This document shows positions 16,816-26,868 of a stretch of DNA of 64,000 bases, one piece after another. The translations under genes were made by a program, and so were the position numbers. Each line of letters starts with the position of its first letter. The first letter of the stretch is position 1. Source of the DNA: Clostridiaceae bacterium (GTDB lineage Bacteria; Bacillota_I; Bacilli_A; Erysipelotrichales; Coprobacillaceae); assembly GCA_902363625.1 (NCBI GenBank), contig CABJAS010000006.1, positions 62,001-126,000 of the forward strand, written 5' to 3'. The notes under the pieces are model-generated. The model did not search any database and had not been told where the DNA came from. It saw only the letters and a program-made list of their open reading frames with translations.

Positions 16816-17394
16816 TTATTCAAAGATGTCGTCAATCAAATGATCAATCATAAAATCAAATACCGCTTTAGGCTCGGACAGCATTTCATCTTTCTGTACT
16901 ATCGTATTCAATGCTGCCGAAAGAACTGAAATTGCTAAAGCCTCTTCGATCTTCAGCTTTAAAAACGGCTTATTCAGCATAAATTTAGTTCCTACATAAC
17001 TGTTTTCATTAAGCTGCTGACGCTGATTCTCACTCAGTTTATTTATAAAGCTTAAAAAATCAGGACTTTTATTATCATACATAAAAGGATGAGTGATATA
17101 TTCGCCATAGATTTCTTTTAATGCCAAAGCCACCCCGTATTTGCTTGGATTTTGCTTCAAACGGTCTTCTACCGTCTCATATAGCTCCTCTTGAATTTGC
17201 GTAATGACTTCATAAAATAAAGCTTCCTTTGACTCATAAAAATGATAGAACGATCCTTTCGCAATGCCAATATTCTGACACAGCATATCAATGCTGGTTT
17301 TTTTATATCCAAATTGCTGCCAGCAGGCTTTGCATTCATCAAACAGCTTCTGTTTCACTCTCTTTTTTTCTTCTTCACTAAATCCCTTTGGCAT
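16816..17394 (-). CDS. TetR/AcrR family transcriptional regulator
   Basis: A 192-residue regulator. The helix-turn-helix is at about residues 20-65 (YKKTSIDMLCQNIGIAKGSF then YHFYESKEALFYEV); the remaining helices form the ligand domain, which is divergent and gives no hint of a ligand. It is first in a two-gene unit with the small membrane protein at 16804. The likely role is repression of its own transcript. Confidence 0.85.
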   Translation of the reverse strand: MPKGFSEEEKKRVKQKLFDECKACWQQFGYKKTSIDMLCQNIGIAKGSFYHFYESKEALFYEVITQIQEELYETVEDRLKQNPSKYGVALALKEIYGEYITHPFMYDNKSPDFLSFINKLSENQRQQLNENSYVGTKFMLNKPFLKLKIEEALAISVLSAALNTIVQKDEMLSEPKAVFDFMIDHLIDDIFE

Positions 17395-17474
17395 AGGTCT
17401 CCCCTTTTCTGTGACTATTATTTTTATTTAAGTCATATATATCATACATCTGCAATACATAATTGTCAACAAAG

Positions 17475-17500
17475 AAAAACCAGTTGAATGATTCAACTGG
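17475..17500 (-). terminator. Terminator after the aldo/keto reductase
   Basis: CCAGTTGAAT pairs with ATTCAACTGG around one base; on the minus strand TTTTTC follows. It lies just after the stop codon. Confidence 0.85.
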
Positions 17501-17504
17501 TCAA

Positions 17505-18473
17505 TTATCTAAATCCATATTGTGTATGAGGAACATATGGGGCTTCTAAATATGCGATCTCTTCTTTTGAAAGTGTGATATTAAAAGCTTTGATCGCTTC
17601 TTCAACGTATTTGATTTTTGAACCACCCACTAGTGTACTGGTAATATAAGGTTTTGAATAAACCCAGCTCAATGCAATCTGACTGGCAGAAACTTGATAG
17701 CGCTTAGCTAACTCATGAACACGTTTAATAATTTCACGGTCACTTTCTAGCTGATAAGCATTCTGCAATGCCCCAACCCCATCGCTTCTTGAAGCATCAG
17801 CATCTTTTACTAAAGCCCCATGCGCTAACGGAGACCATGGGGTGATCGCAATATTTTCATACTGACACATTGGAATCATTTCTTTTTCTTCTTCACGATA
17901 AAGCAGATTATACATATCCTGCATGCTGATGAATTTAGTCCAGCCATGCTTTTCAGAAATACTGTTAGCTTTGATAAACTGCCAAGCATACATGCTGGAT
18001 GCGCCGATATATCTTACTTTTCCCATTCTGACAAGATCGTTCAAGGCTTCCATCACTTCTTCAATCGGTGTCGTATAGTCCCAGCGATGAATGATATATA
18101 GATCTAAATAATCGGTTTGCAGTCTCTTTAATGTTTTATCAATCTCTGTAAAGATTGCTTTTCTTGATAATCCTTTCGCATTGGCGCCATCAAACATTGG
18201 ATAATACAGCTTGCTTGCGATGACAACTTCATCACGATTAGCAAAATCCTTTAAAGCTCGACCAAGGATTTCCTCACTCGCCCCTAATGAATAATAGTTG
18301 GCTGTGTCAAAAAAATTAATACCTTGTTGTAGTGCATATTTAATAATCTTTCTGGCTTCTTCTTCATTCGTTTTTCCGGGAATACCACCACGCTCCAATT
18401 CTCCAAACCCCATGCAGCCTAAACATATTTTTGATACTTTTAGTCCCGTTTTTCCTAAATTAACATATTCCAT
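17505..18473 (-). CDS. Aldo/keto reductase
   Basis: A 322-residue NADPH-dependent oxidoreductase of the AKR superfamily, probably reducing reactive aldehydes or ketones. The tetrad is visible: Asp and Tyr in INFFDTANYYSLGASEE, Lys in EVVIASKLY and His in DLYIIHRWD. The NADP-binding end has STLVGGSKIKYVEEAI. The start is the third codon of the open frame (ATG at 18473), because GGAG is then eight bases upstream and otherwise only two. A MerR-type operator sits inside its promoter, which suggests induction by electrophiles or oxidants. Confidence 0.93.
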   Translation of the reverse strand: MEYVNLGKTGLKVSKICLGCMGFGELERGGIPGKTNEEEARKIIKYALQQGINFFDTANYYSLGASEEILGRALKDFANRDEVVIASKLYYPMFDGANAKGLSRKAIFTEIDKTLKRLQTDYLDLYIIHRWDYTTPIEEVMEALNDLVRMGKVRYIGASSMYAWQFIKANSISEKHGWTKFISMQDMYNLLYREEEKEMIPMCQYENIAITPWSPLAHGALVKDADASRSDGVGALQNAYQLESDREIIKRVHELAKRYQVSASQIALSWVYSKPYITSTLVGGSKIKYVEEAIKAFNITLSKEEIAYLEAPYVPHTQYGFR

Positions 18474-18505
18474 AATCATTGCTCCTTTGCTTCATTTACA
18501 TTCCC

Positions 18506-18536
18506 ACTTTAGCATTTGGAGCGCGCTCCAAGTCAA
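18506..18536 (-). promoter_or_regulatory. AKR promoter with MerR-type operator (NmlR/AdhR-like)
   Basis: On the minus strand TTGACT (18531-18536), a long 19-base spacer, and TAAAGT (18506-18511). The perfect palindrome TTGGAGCGCGCTCCAA (18516-18531) fills the spacer. Stretched 19-base spacers are typical of MerR-activated promoters, and the arms match the CTTGGAGT-ACTCCAAG sites known for the AdhR/NmlR group. Confidence 0.7.
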
Positions 18537-18557
18537 TAGACTTTTTTAAATAAATGA

Positions 18558-19319
18558 TTACTCATATTTTTTACCTGTAAGATAAGTCGCTATGACTAAT
18601 CCCCCCAAACAGATCCAAATCAGGGGCATTTTAATTTGTTCCCATAAGCCCAAATCGAATATATGAATAACGATCAAACAAATGAGCGGATATAAAACAG
18701 CAATCAATAAAGTTCCTATTTTTAATAATCGGCAGATAAAACTCCAATTACTGTTGTTGAAGGATAATCCCGGCATGTGCATTCTCACTATCCCCTGTGT
18801 GTAATAGTTTACTTTATTTTGATCGTAATAGCCCGGCAGCAAATCTTTCGCAAAAAAACAGAACCAGCCGCCAAACGCCAGCATTAATCCGATCATGACC
18901 AATACATCATTGCGCAGCTCATCAAGTGTCATATTGGACATAAGCAAAAGAATAACTTCCCCAACAGCAAGAATAAAGCAAAGCATATAAACCAATATCC
19001 AGTTTCTTTTCTGCTGTTTCAAAGTCTCTTGAATTTTTAAGTCAAGCGATCCTACCACTATCCCTTCTACTTCACTTGCATCGAGAGGTTCATCTTTAAC
19101 TATTCTTTCTCCTCGCAATAATTCGGTTACCGTTACCTCCAATATTTCCGCAATTGGAATCAGCAAGGCAACATTAGGCATACTTAATCCTCGTTCCCAC
19201 TTACTCACTGTTTTATCTGTTACGTATAATTGTTCCGCTAATTCTTTTTGTGTAAGATTTTTCTCTTTTCTGATCTTGGATACAAATTCACCAAATCTTT
19301 CATTACTTATCTGCTCCAT
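18558..19319 (-). CDS. XRE-family regulator with C-terminal membrane domain
   Basis: A 253-residue protein that joins a Cro/C1-type DNA-binding domain (residues about 8-65: FVSKIRKEKNLTQKELAEQL, VTDKTVSKWERGLSMPNVAL) to a membrane part with four helices (residues about 105-250). Such membrane-bound regulators are common in gut Firmicutes and probably couple an envelope signal to transcription; the targets are not known. The start is the ATG at 19319 with GGAGGG upstream; earlier in-frame codons lack a ribosome site. Confidence 0.8.
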   Translation of the reverse strand: MEQISNERFGEFVSKIRKEKNLTQKELAEQLYVTDKTVSKWERGLSMPNVALLIPIAEILEVTVTELLRGERIVKDEPLDASEVEGIVVGSLDLKIQETLKQQKRNWILVYMLCFILAVGEVILLLMSNMTLDELRNDVLVMIGLMLAFGGWFCFFAKDLLPGYYDQNKVNYYTQGIVRMHMPGLSFNNSNWSFICRLLKIGTLLIAVLYPLICLIVIHIFDLGLWEQIKMPLIWICLGGLVIATYLTGKKYE

Positions 19320-19393
19320 ACTTGTCCCTCCTGCTTCCATACTAACGTGTCGCTGTTTATAAATCAATCGACTGTCAGTAGAATAAGAAAAAA

Positions 19394-19417
19394 CAGCCAA
19401 TCACAAAAGTGCGGCTG
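19394..19417 (-). terminator. Terminator after the cupin-MerR-CMD operon
   Basis: CAGCC and GGCTG with inner CAC/GTG pairing form a stem, followed on the minus strand by six T. Confidence 0.6.
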
Positions 19418-19428
19418 CATATCTTTAA

Positions 19429-20169
19429 TTATAATGTCACCTCATTAATGATATTGATAGCATTTAAGGTTCTTGGAAACCCAATGTACGCAATACACTG
19501 CGTAATAGCTTCAATCAATAATTCTCGGCTATTGCCCACACGGATATTGGCTCCTACATGACTGCGAAGCTGATTTTCACAGCCACCTAAAGTCGACAGC
19601 ATTATAAACGTAATAAGCTCACGCTGTTTCAAGTCCAATCCCGTTCTTGTATAAAAATCCCCAAAGCAATATTCAGATAAATAGTTTTGAATATGCTTTA
19701 ATTCCTTTGGTGCCTGATCGTGTCCGCTTTGTATCGCTTCTTTTGTAAAAGCTTCACCTTGAACCTCAAAGCCTTTTTCAAAACGAGTTTCATCAGTCAC
19801 TGTTTTTTGAGAACATAAAGGAAGCTCAATAGAGTAATCAATAAAGATTTGATTAATGACTCTTAAAGCGTCAGTAACTTTTCCGACACCGATATAGGGC
19901 GTACACTGATATACTGCTTCTTTAATCGCAATCGGTGAAAGGTCACAGTTCAGTCCTGCCACAACATGTTCCTTTAATGTTTCTAAAGTATGATTGGTTG
20001 TATTGGCAACAATCGCAATTAATTCTCTTGTCTTTAAATCCAGTGTTCCATGCTGATAAACATCCCCATATATAAAATCTTTCATGATCTGCTGATACTC
20101 TTTATCATAATCTAAGGGACTTGCATGCAATGTATCATATAATTTCTGTGCTTTTTCTGATCTTTCCAT
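19429..20169 (-). CDS. Carboxymuconolactone decarboxylase family protein, two domains
   Basis: A 246-residue protein made of two repeats of the AhpD/CMD fold: residues about 20-110 (LDLKTRELIAIVANTT, LKEHVVAGLNCDLS) and 145-245 (LDLKQRELITFIMLSTLGG, LRSHVGANIRVGN). The CxxC of AhpD peroxidase partners is absent, so a decarboxylase-like or other role is more likely than peroxide reduction. It is last in an operon after a cupin and a MerR regulator, a set often linked to quinone or aldehyde detoxification. Confidence 0.85.
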   Translation of the reverse strand: MERSEKAQKLYDTLHASPLDYDKEYQQIMKDFIYGDVYQHGTLDLKTRELIAIVANTTNHTLETLKEHVVAGLNCDLSPIAIKEAVYQCTPYIGVGKVTDALRVINQIFIDYSIELPLCSQKTVTDETRFEKGFEVQGEAFTKEAIQSGHDQAPKELKHIQNYLSEYCFGDFYTRTGLDLKQRELITFIMLSTLGGCENQLRSHVGANIRVGNSRELLIEAITQCIAYIGFPRTLNAINIINEVTL

Positions 20170-20170
20170 T

Positions 20171-20509
20171 TTATCTCTCCTTTTGCAGTGTATAAATCAA
20201 ATAATCAATTGAATTGATGTTTTTTTGACCATCATGTATATTTTTTAAAAGTCTTGATCTTTCTCTTTCTAAAATCTTTACTTTCTCCTGTCTGCTGCAG
20301 ATCGGCAAATCTAAATAATTAGAAATTGCAGATAGAGTAAATCCAGCATTTTTCAAGGTCATAATCAGACTTAAACGTTGAATATCCTCATCAGAGTATT
20401 CACGTCTTCCATTTACTCTTTGAACATGATCAAACAGTCCTGAGCGTTCATAATACCGAAGTGTTGATATAGAGATTCCAAAGTTTTTGCTTACTTCACT
20501 TATTTTCAA
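20171..20509 (-). CDS. MerR-family transcriptional regulator
   Basis: A 112-residue regulator. The winged helix-turn-helix is at the N-terminus (ISEVSKNFGISISTLRYYER, then GLFDHVQRVNGRREYSDEDI) and a dimerising coiled coil follows. A single Cys is in LPICSRQEK. The protein is a little short but complete. It lies between the cupin and CMD genes (one base from CMD, 15 from the cupin), so it is likely made with them. It is the only MerR protein in the window and so a candidate for the MerR-type operator before the aldo/keto reductase 2 kb away. Confidence 0.85.
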   Translation of the reverse strand: MKISEVSKNFGISISTLRYYERSGLFDHVQRVNGRREYSDEDIQRLSLIMTLKNAGFTLSAISNYLDLPICSRQEKVKILERERSRLLKNIHDGQKNINSIDYLIYTLQKER

Positions 20510-20524
20510 TGATTAATCCTCTTT

Positions 20525-20926
20525 TTATTTTAATAAAGCGTACACTTCATCACTGACTGCTTCCAACCATTCATTGCTGGCATTTTCTGCTGGAATCTCA
20601 ATAGCTAAATGAGCAAACACACTGTCTTTAGCAGCACCATGCCAGTGTTTCACTTCAGCCGGGATATTCACGACATCTCCGGGATTAAGCTCCTGTGCCG
20701 GTTTTCCCCACTCCTGATAATAGCCTCTGCCATTTGTCACTAATAAAATCTGTCCGCCACCATGGTGGATATGCCAATTATTGCGGCAGCCTGCTTCAAA
20801 CGTTACATTAGCGACTCCAACACCACCGTTTCTAGCCAGCATATTCAGATAGCTTTGTCCGATGAAGTATTTCGCATATGCATCATTTTTCTCACCAATA
20901 CCAAACAAACTCTTTAATTCCGCCAT
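20525..20926 (-). CDS. Cupin domain protein
   Basis: A 133-residue single-domain cupin. The metal-binding motifs are NNWHIHHGGGQILLVTNGRG at about residue 45 and PAEVKHWHGA at about residue 90. It is first in the cupin-MerR-CMD operon. Cupins in this setting are often grouped with CMD proteins as small detoxifying or decarboxylating enzymes; the reaction is unknown. Confidence 0.88.
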   Translation of the reverse strand: MAELKSLFGIGEKNDAYAKYFIGQSYLNMLARNGGVGVANVTFEAGCRNNWHIHHGGGQILLVTNGRGYYQEWGKPAQELNPGDVVNIPAEVKHWHGAAKDSVFAHLAIEIPAENASNEWLEAVSDEVYALLK

Positions 20927-20968
20927 AAATAATCTCTCCTTTTTATTGTGTTTATTTTCTACACTTTT

Positions 20969-20997
20969 ATCTTATGACGAAAAGCAATGATTGTCTA
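20969..20997 (-). promoter_or_regulatory. Promoter of the cupin operon
   Basis: On the minus strand TAGACA (20992-20997), a 17-base spacer and TAAGAT (20969-20974), about 40 bases before the cupin start. The MerR-type TTGGAG palindrome of the AKR promoter is not present here. Confidence 0.5.
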
Positions 20998-21035
20998 ATG
21001 CCTATAATTTATCTTAATCCATGCATTTTAAGCAT

Positions 21036-21067
21036 TAAAAAGGTTTATCCATAACAGAATAAACCTT
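21036..21067 (-). terminator. Terminator of the LysR gene
   Basis: AAGGTTTAT pairs with ATAAACCTT around an 11-base loop; on the minus strand T-rich sequence follows. The right arm overlaps the LysR stop codon. Confidence 0.75.
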
Positions 21068-21953
21068 ACTGTTTGATAAGCTGATGAACAAGTTCTAAAA
21101 AGCGTTTCATGATTGGTGTAAGTACCTGATGCTTTTTCCATACCAACACCGTATTTGACACAAGTGCAGGTGAAAAGGGAATAAAGCGCATGTCTGTACG
21201 ATAACGCTCAGTTAAAGCACCTTCGATAGCAATGGCTCCGCCCATCTCATTTTTAAGAATGGCAATGATATTAGAAATTAAATTATAGGATGCCATGAAC
21301 TGATATTCTCCATAACAGCCTTTTGCCCAGCTTTCCAATTCATTCTTGATGATTGTCCGGCGGTCATTAAAAAACAGAGGAACCCCGATCAAATCTTTAG
21401 GCGTCAAAGTCTCTTTATTTGCGATCGGATGAAACTGATCAACAATCAGTCCCCATGGATCCTGATAGGGAAGACGAATGAAGTCAAATTCTTCGATGTC
21501 AATCGGTTCAAGCAGGATACCTACATCCAAGATTCCCTGATTTAGTTTTTCTTTTACTAAATTTGCTTCTCCGGTATAAAAATCATATGTCACCAAAGGA
21601 TACTGAGAAGAAAAGGAATGAATGATATTTGGCAGGAAATGATAAGAAGCACTGCTTTCTGCTGAACCAATGGAAATCTGACCTATCAGCTGTTCAAGTT
21701 CATTTGTCATTTCTCGTTCTGTCTTACTGACGAGGTCTAAAATTTCTTCTGCCCGCCTTCTAAAAAGCATACCTGCTTCGGTCAGCTGAATGCCCCGTTT
21801 TCCCCGAATAATCAGCTGTTGTCCGAATTCTTCTTCTAATGATACAAGCTGTCGGCTTAAAGTTGGCTGCGTAATATGAAGAAGTTCAGCACTACGGGTA
21901 ATATTTTTCTCTCTGGCAACGGTTAAAAAGTATTCTAATAAGCGTGTTTCCAT
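21066..21953 (-). CDS. LysR-family transcriptional regulator
   Basis: A 295-residue regulator of normal LysR length. The winged helix-turn-helix is residues 1-60 (LEYFLTVAREKNITRSAELL, then HITQPTLSRQLVSLEEEFG), and the rest is the periplasmic-binding-like effector domain (LPNIIHSFSSQYPLVTYDFY). It lies upstream of the cupin-MerR-CMD operon on the same strand, with its own terminator. The effector is unknown. Confidence 0.92.
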   Translation of the reverse strand: METRLLEYFLTVAREKNITRSAELLHITQPTLSRQLVSLEEEFGQQLIIRGKRGIQLTEAGMLFRRRAEEILDLVSKTEREMTNELEQLIGQISIGSAESSASYHFLPNIIHSFSSQYPLVTYDFYTGEANLVKEKLNQGILDVGILLEPIDIEEFDFIRLPYQDPWGLIVDQFHPIANKETLTPKDLIGVPLFFNDRRTIIKNELESWAKGCYGEYQFMASYNLISNIIAILKNEMGGAIAIEGALTERYRTDMRFIPFSPALVSNTVLVWKKHQVLTPIMKRFLELVHQLIKQ

Positions 21954-22014
21954 TTCATCATCTGCCCCCTTTTAATTTATTATAAGGGATTTATAATCAG
22001 ATATCAAAAGATAA

Positions 22015-22042
22015 TAAAAGCTAAAAGCACTAAGCTCTTAGC
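22015..22042 (-). terminator. Terminator after the HAD hydrolase
   Basis: GCTAAAAGC pairs with GCTCTTAGC (one mismatch-like G-T); on the minus strand TTTTATT follows. Confidence 0.65.
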
Positions 22043-22048
22043 CAATAA

Positions 22049-22864
22049 TTATAAAACAAATTTTTCAATGGCTTCCTTGACAGCTCCTTGATCGTAGTCA
22101 TTTTCTGTCACATACTGTGATAGTTCCTTGATATCTCCTTCTGCACATGGAACACAAATCCCCAAAGCCGCCTCTTTAATCATATCCACATCATTATAAT
22201 TGTCTCCGATCGCAATCGTTTCACTCATATCAATGCCTAGATATTCAGATAGCCAGCGCAAGGCAAAGCCTTTACTTACGCCAATCGCATTAAATTCTAA
22301 ATAGCGATAAGAAGAATAGCTTGCACAAACACCGATTCTTTCTATATCTTCCAACATATCCTGTTCAATACTTTTTAATAACGGCATGTTTGGACGCACA
22401 TACAGCAATTTAGCGATCTGGTCATCCTTTAAAAAGTCCATATTAAATTCATCGATAATTTTAAAAGGTGCTTTCTGTGCGGTTTTTCTTTCCACTTCGG
22501 TTGGGTCTGCATTAAATAAATAACACATACTGGTAGTAAAAATCATAACGCAAACGTCATAATTCTTCGCTAATTCAAATAGCTCTTTTGCTTGTTCAAA
22601 TGAAATACCTTGAAAGTGAAGAACTTTATCATCTTTATTTTCCATGATTAAAGCACCGTTAAAACAGATTGAATATTGTTCTTCTTTCTGATAAGTTCCG
22701 ATCTCTTGTAAAATCTCTTGAATCATATTATAAGCACGCCCTGTAGCAGGGACAAATTTCAGTCCTTTTGCCTGTGCCTTTTTGATTGCCTCTGCATTCT
22801 CTTTAGGAACATGGTGATTCACTAACAGTGTTTCATCCAAGTCTGATAACATTAATTTATACAT
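22049..22864 (-). CDS. HAD-superfamily Cof-type phosphatase
   Basis: A 271-residue hydrolase of the Cof/IIB group, likely a sugar or nucleotide phosphatase. The nucleophile is in MLSDLDETLL (residues 5-14), the Thr motif in VPATGRAYNM, the Lys in IGVSKGFALRW and the metal-binding pair in AIGDNYNDVDM. The start at 22864 has GGAGG six bases upstream. It follows bglA on the same strand behind a terminator. Confidence 0.92.
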   Translation of the reverse strand: MYKLMLSDLDETLLVNHHVPKENAEAIKKAQAKGLKFVPATGRAYNMIQEILQEIGTYQKEEQYSICFNGALIMENKDDKVLHFQGISFEQAKELFELAKNYDVCVMIFTTSMCYLFNADPTEVERKTAQKAPFKIIDEFNMDFLKDDQIAKLLYVRPNMPLLKSIEQDMLEDIERIGVCASYSSYRYLEFNAIGVSKGFALRWLSEYLGIDMSETIAIGDNYNDVDMIKEAALGICVPCAEGDIKELSQYVTENDYDQGAVKEAIEKFVL

Positions 22865-22930
22865 ATCCTTCCTCCTATTGCTTTCATCATAATATAAAGA
22901 AAGTAGAAAGTCACTCTTTTTCACTTATAA

Positions 22931-22949
22931 GAAAAAGGAGGTTCCCCTC

Positions 22950-22950
<1 letters not shown>
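22931..22950 (-). terminator. Terminator after the beta-glucosidase
   Basis: AGGAGG pairs with CCTCCT around TTCC; on the minus strand five T follow. It abuts the stop codon of the glycosidase. Confidence 0.8.
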
Positions 22951-24474
<1,524 letters not shown>

Positions 24475-24505
24475 ACAATGAATATGTTGAAAAGGATGAG
24501 AAGAT

Positions 24506-25057
24506 ATGAAAGAAGATCGCCGTATTCAAAAAACTAAACAAGCTTTAATTAATGCGTTTGGCGCTTTAGTAAAACAACACGAAAGCTATCACATGACAGT
24601 AAAAGAATTATGTGAAAAAGCCGATATTAACCGCAGTACCTTTTACCTATACTATCAGGATCTCAATGATTTCTTAGATCAGCTGCAAGATACAGTTGCC
24701 CAAGAAGTCGCCCAAATCCTCCATAAATATCATCATCCCAAGATTCCTATGATCAAGAATCGTGAGATGATCTTGGCCTTATTTACCTATTTTGAAGAAA
24801 AACAGTATTTTATGCAGGCAATCCTGACACGTTCAGCCCTGCGTCGTGCCATCATTGAACATTTCTGTTTTATTTTAGAAAACGAGCAAATCTTTAAAGA
24901 CTATGAAAACGAAGATATAATGATCCCATATATTACTTATGGCTTGATCGGCATTGTTAATAAATGGCTGAATACAAAAAAAGGATCTCCGGAAGAAATG
25001 ACAGAGATTACCCTCGATTTTTTTAACGGACAATTCCATAAAAAGGAAAAAGGATGA
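24506..25057 (+). CDS. TetR-family regulator (TetR_C_8-like)
   Basis: A 183-residue regulator with the N-terminal helix-turn-helix (MTVKELCEKADINRSTFYLY) and a C-terminal domain like that of DhaS-type activators. The gene is divergent from the beta-glucosidase and shares its control region, so it probably regulates that gene. The start is ATG at 24506. Confidence 0.87.
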   Translation: MKEDRRIQKTKQALINAFGALVKQHESYHMTVKELCEKADINRSTFYLYYQDLNDFLDQLQDTVAQEVAQILHKYHHPKIPMIKNREMILALFTYFEEKQYFMQAILTRSALRRAIIEHFCFILENEQIFKDYENEDIMIPYITYGLIGIVNKWLNTKKGSPEEMTEITLDFFNGQFHKKEKG

Positions 25058-25073
25058 GAGTTCTCATCCTTTT
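25048..25073. terminator. Strong bidirectional terminator between TetR and gap
   Basis: AAAAGGATGAGA and TCTCATCCTTTT form a 12-base perfect stem with a two-base loop, with A and T runs serving both converging genes. Confidence 0.85.
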
Positions 25074-25086
25074 AGCTTGTCTGCAA

Positions 25087-26103
25087 TTATTTACTTAATT
25101 CAGAGAAATATTTGATTGTTCTAACCATGTTAGAAGTGTATGAATTTTCATTATCATACCATGCAACAACTTGAACTTCAGTAGTTCCGTTTTCGCAATC
25201 TTTAACCATAGTTTGAGTAGCATCGAATAATGATCCGTAGTTGATTCCAACGATATCAGAAGATACTAATTGTTCTTCAGTATAACCGAATGAAGGGTTA
25301 GATGCTGCTTTCATAGCTGCATTGATTTCTTCAACAGTTACTGTTCCTTCAACTACTGCAGTTAAGATAGTAGTAGATCCTGTAGGTACAGGTACACGTT
25401 GAGCTGAACCGATTAATTTTCCGTTTAATTCAGGGATTACTAATCCGATTGCTTTAGCTGCACCAGTTGAGTTAGGTACGATGTTTACAGCAGCTGCACG
25501 AGCTCTTCTTAAATCACCTTTTCTATGAGGTCCGTCTAATACCATTTGGTCACCAGTATAAGCATGAACTGTTAACATGATACCAGATTTGATTTTAGCT
25601 AAATTGTTTAAAGCGTTAGCCATAGGAGCTAAACAGTTTGTTGTACAAGAAGCTGCAGAGATGATTGTATCATCAGCAGTTAAGATGTTTTCGTTTACAC
25701 CAAATACAACTGTTGGTAAGTCATTTCCAGCTGGAGCTGAGATAACAACTTTTTTAGCACCTGCATCGATATGTGCTTGAGATTTAGCTTTAGATACATA
25801 GAACCCTGTACATTCTAATACTACGTCTACTCCTAATTCTCCCCAAGGTAATTTTGAAGCATCAGCTTCTGCATAGATTTTAATTGTTTTTCCATCTACA
25901 GTGATTGAATCTTCACCAGCAACAACTGTGTCACCTTTTTCGTATCTACCTTGTGCTGAATCATATTTTAATAAATGAGCTAACATTTTAGGATTAGTTA
26001 AATCGTTGATAGCTACTACTTCGTAACCTTCTGCTCCAAACATTTGTCTGAATGCTAGACGTCCGATACGTCCAAAACCATTAATTGCAACTTTTACTGC
26101 CAT
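25087..26103 (-). CDS. gap: Glyceraldehyde-3-phosphate dehydrogenase
   Basis: Oxidises glyceraldehyde 3-phosphate to 1,3-bisphosphoglycerate with NAD. The 338-residue length is standard. The Rossmann [15 protein letters not shown] (as INGFGRIGR) is at residue 6, the catalytic Cys in [12 protein letters not shown] with the nearby His in [10 protein letters not shown]. It stands alone rather than in the cggR-gap-pgk-tpi-gpm-eno operon of Bacillus. Its codon use is strongly biased, as expected of a highly expressed gene. Confidence 0.97.
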   Translation of the reverse strand: MAVKVAINGFGRIGRLAFRQMFGAEGYEVVAINDLTNPKMLAHLLKYDSAQGRYEKGDTVVAGEDSITVDGKTIKIYAEADASKLPWGELGVDVVLECTGFYVSKAKSQAHIDAGAKKVVISAPAGNDLPTVVFGVNENILTADDTIISAASCTTNCLAPMANALNNLAKIKSGIMLTVHAYTGDQMVLDGPHRKGDLRRARAAAVNIVPNSTGAAKAIGLVIPELNGKLIGSAQRVPVPTGSTTILTAVVEGTVTVEEINAAMKAASNPSFGYTEEQLVSSDIVGINYGSLFDATQTMVKDCENGTTEVQVVAWYDNENSYTSNMVRTIKYFSELSK

Positions 26104-26135
26104 TAAAAAATTCCTCCTTATATTTGTATATACAT

Positions 26136-26186
26136 ATTATAAGCCACCAATCAAATAAAATCAACACATGAAACCACTTACATGTG
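26136..26186. promoter_or_regulatory. gap promoter and adjoining inverted repeat
   Basis: On the minus strand TTGATT (26159-26164), a 17-base spacer and TATAAT (26136-26141). Just upstream lies the inverted repeat CACATG (26165-26170) / CATGTG (26181-26186), between the gap and clpP genes, possibly an operator. Confidence 0.55.
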
Positions 26187-26257
26187 AAATTGTTAACTTT
26201 TTAGCATGAATATTTTTTTTATTTAGAACTATAATTTAAACATGGAGGTACGAATAC

Positions 26258-26836
26258 ATGCAAATCATTCCAACTGTTATTGAGAAAACAGAAAGATCGG
26301 AACATGCTTACGATATTTTTTCAAGATTATTAGAAGAAAGAATCATTATACTGACAGGAGAAATCAATGATCAGCTCGCCAGCAGCATTGTTGCTCAGCT
26401 GCTTTATTTAGATTCTAAAAGCTCTACTCAGCCCATTTATATGTATATCAATTCACCGGGCGGATCAATCAGCTCCGGTTTTGCCATCTATGATACAATG
26501 AATTTAGTGAAGTGTGACGTTTCTACCATTGCGGTAGGGATGTGTGCCAGCATGGCAGCTTTTTTATTGTCTTCGGGAACACCGGGAAAACGTCATGCCC
26601 TGCCTAACAGTGAGATCATGATTCATCAGCCTTTAGGCGGATTTAACGGACAAGCCAGTGATATTGAAATTACTGCCAAACGCATTCTAAGACAAAAGCA
26701 GCATTTAAATGAATTACTGGCTAAACAAACATCAATCCCTTTAAAACAGATTGAAATCGATACTGATCGTGATCATTTTATGACGGCTAAAGAAGCATTG
26801 GATTATGGCATTGTCGATGAAATTATTGATCAATAA
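26258..26836 (+). CDS. clpP: ATP-dependent Clp protease proteolytic subunit
   Basis: The 192-residue serine peptidase that forms the ClpP double-heptamer and degrades proteins fed by ClpX/ClpC. The triad is Ser97 ([10 protein letters not shown]), His122 ([10 protein letters not shown]) and Asp171 (DTDRDHFM), at the canonical positions. The N-terminal axial loop is present. It is divergent from gap and ends at a terminator. Bacteria with two ClpP copies exist, so this may not be the only one. Confidence 0.96.
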   Translation: MQIIPTVIEKTERSEHAYDIFSRLLEERIIILTGEINDQLASSIVAQLLYLDSKSSTQPIYMYINSPGGSISSGFAIYDTMNLVKCDVSTIAVGMCASMAAFLLSSGTPGKRHALPNSEIMIHQPLGGFNGQASDIEITAKRILRQKQHLNELLAKQTSIPLKQIEIDTDRDHFMTAKEALDYGIVDEIIDQ

Positions 26837-26838
26837 AG

Positions 26839-26868
26839 AAAACTGCGCCAATTGACGCAGTTATTTTA
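26839..26868. terminator. Terminator between clpP and anSME
   Basis: AACTGCG pairs with CGCAGTT, followed by ATTTTA on the plus strand and TTTTCTT on the minus strand. It serves the converging genes. Confidence 0.7.

Noticed and set aside
19429..20169. CMD protein as an AhpD peroxidase partner
   Set aside because: No CxxC motif is present in either repeat.
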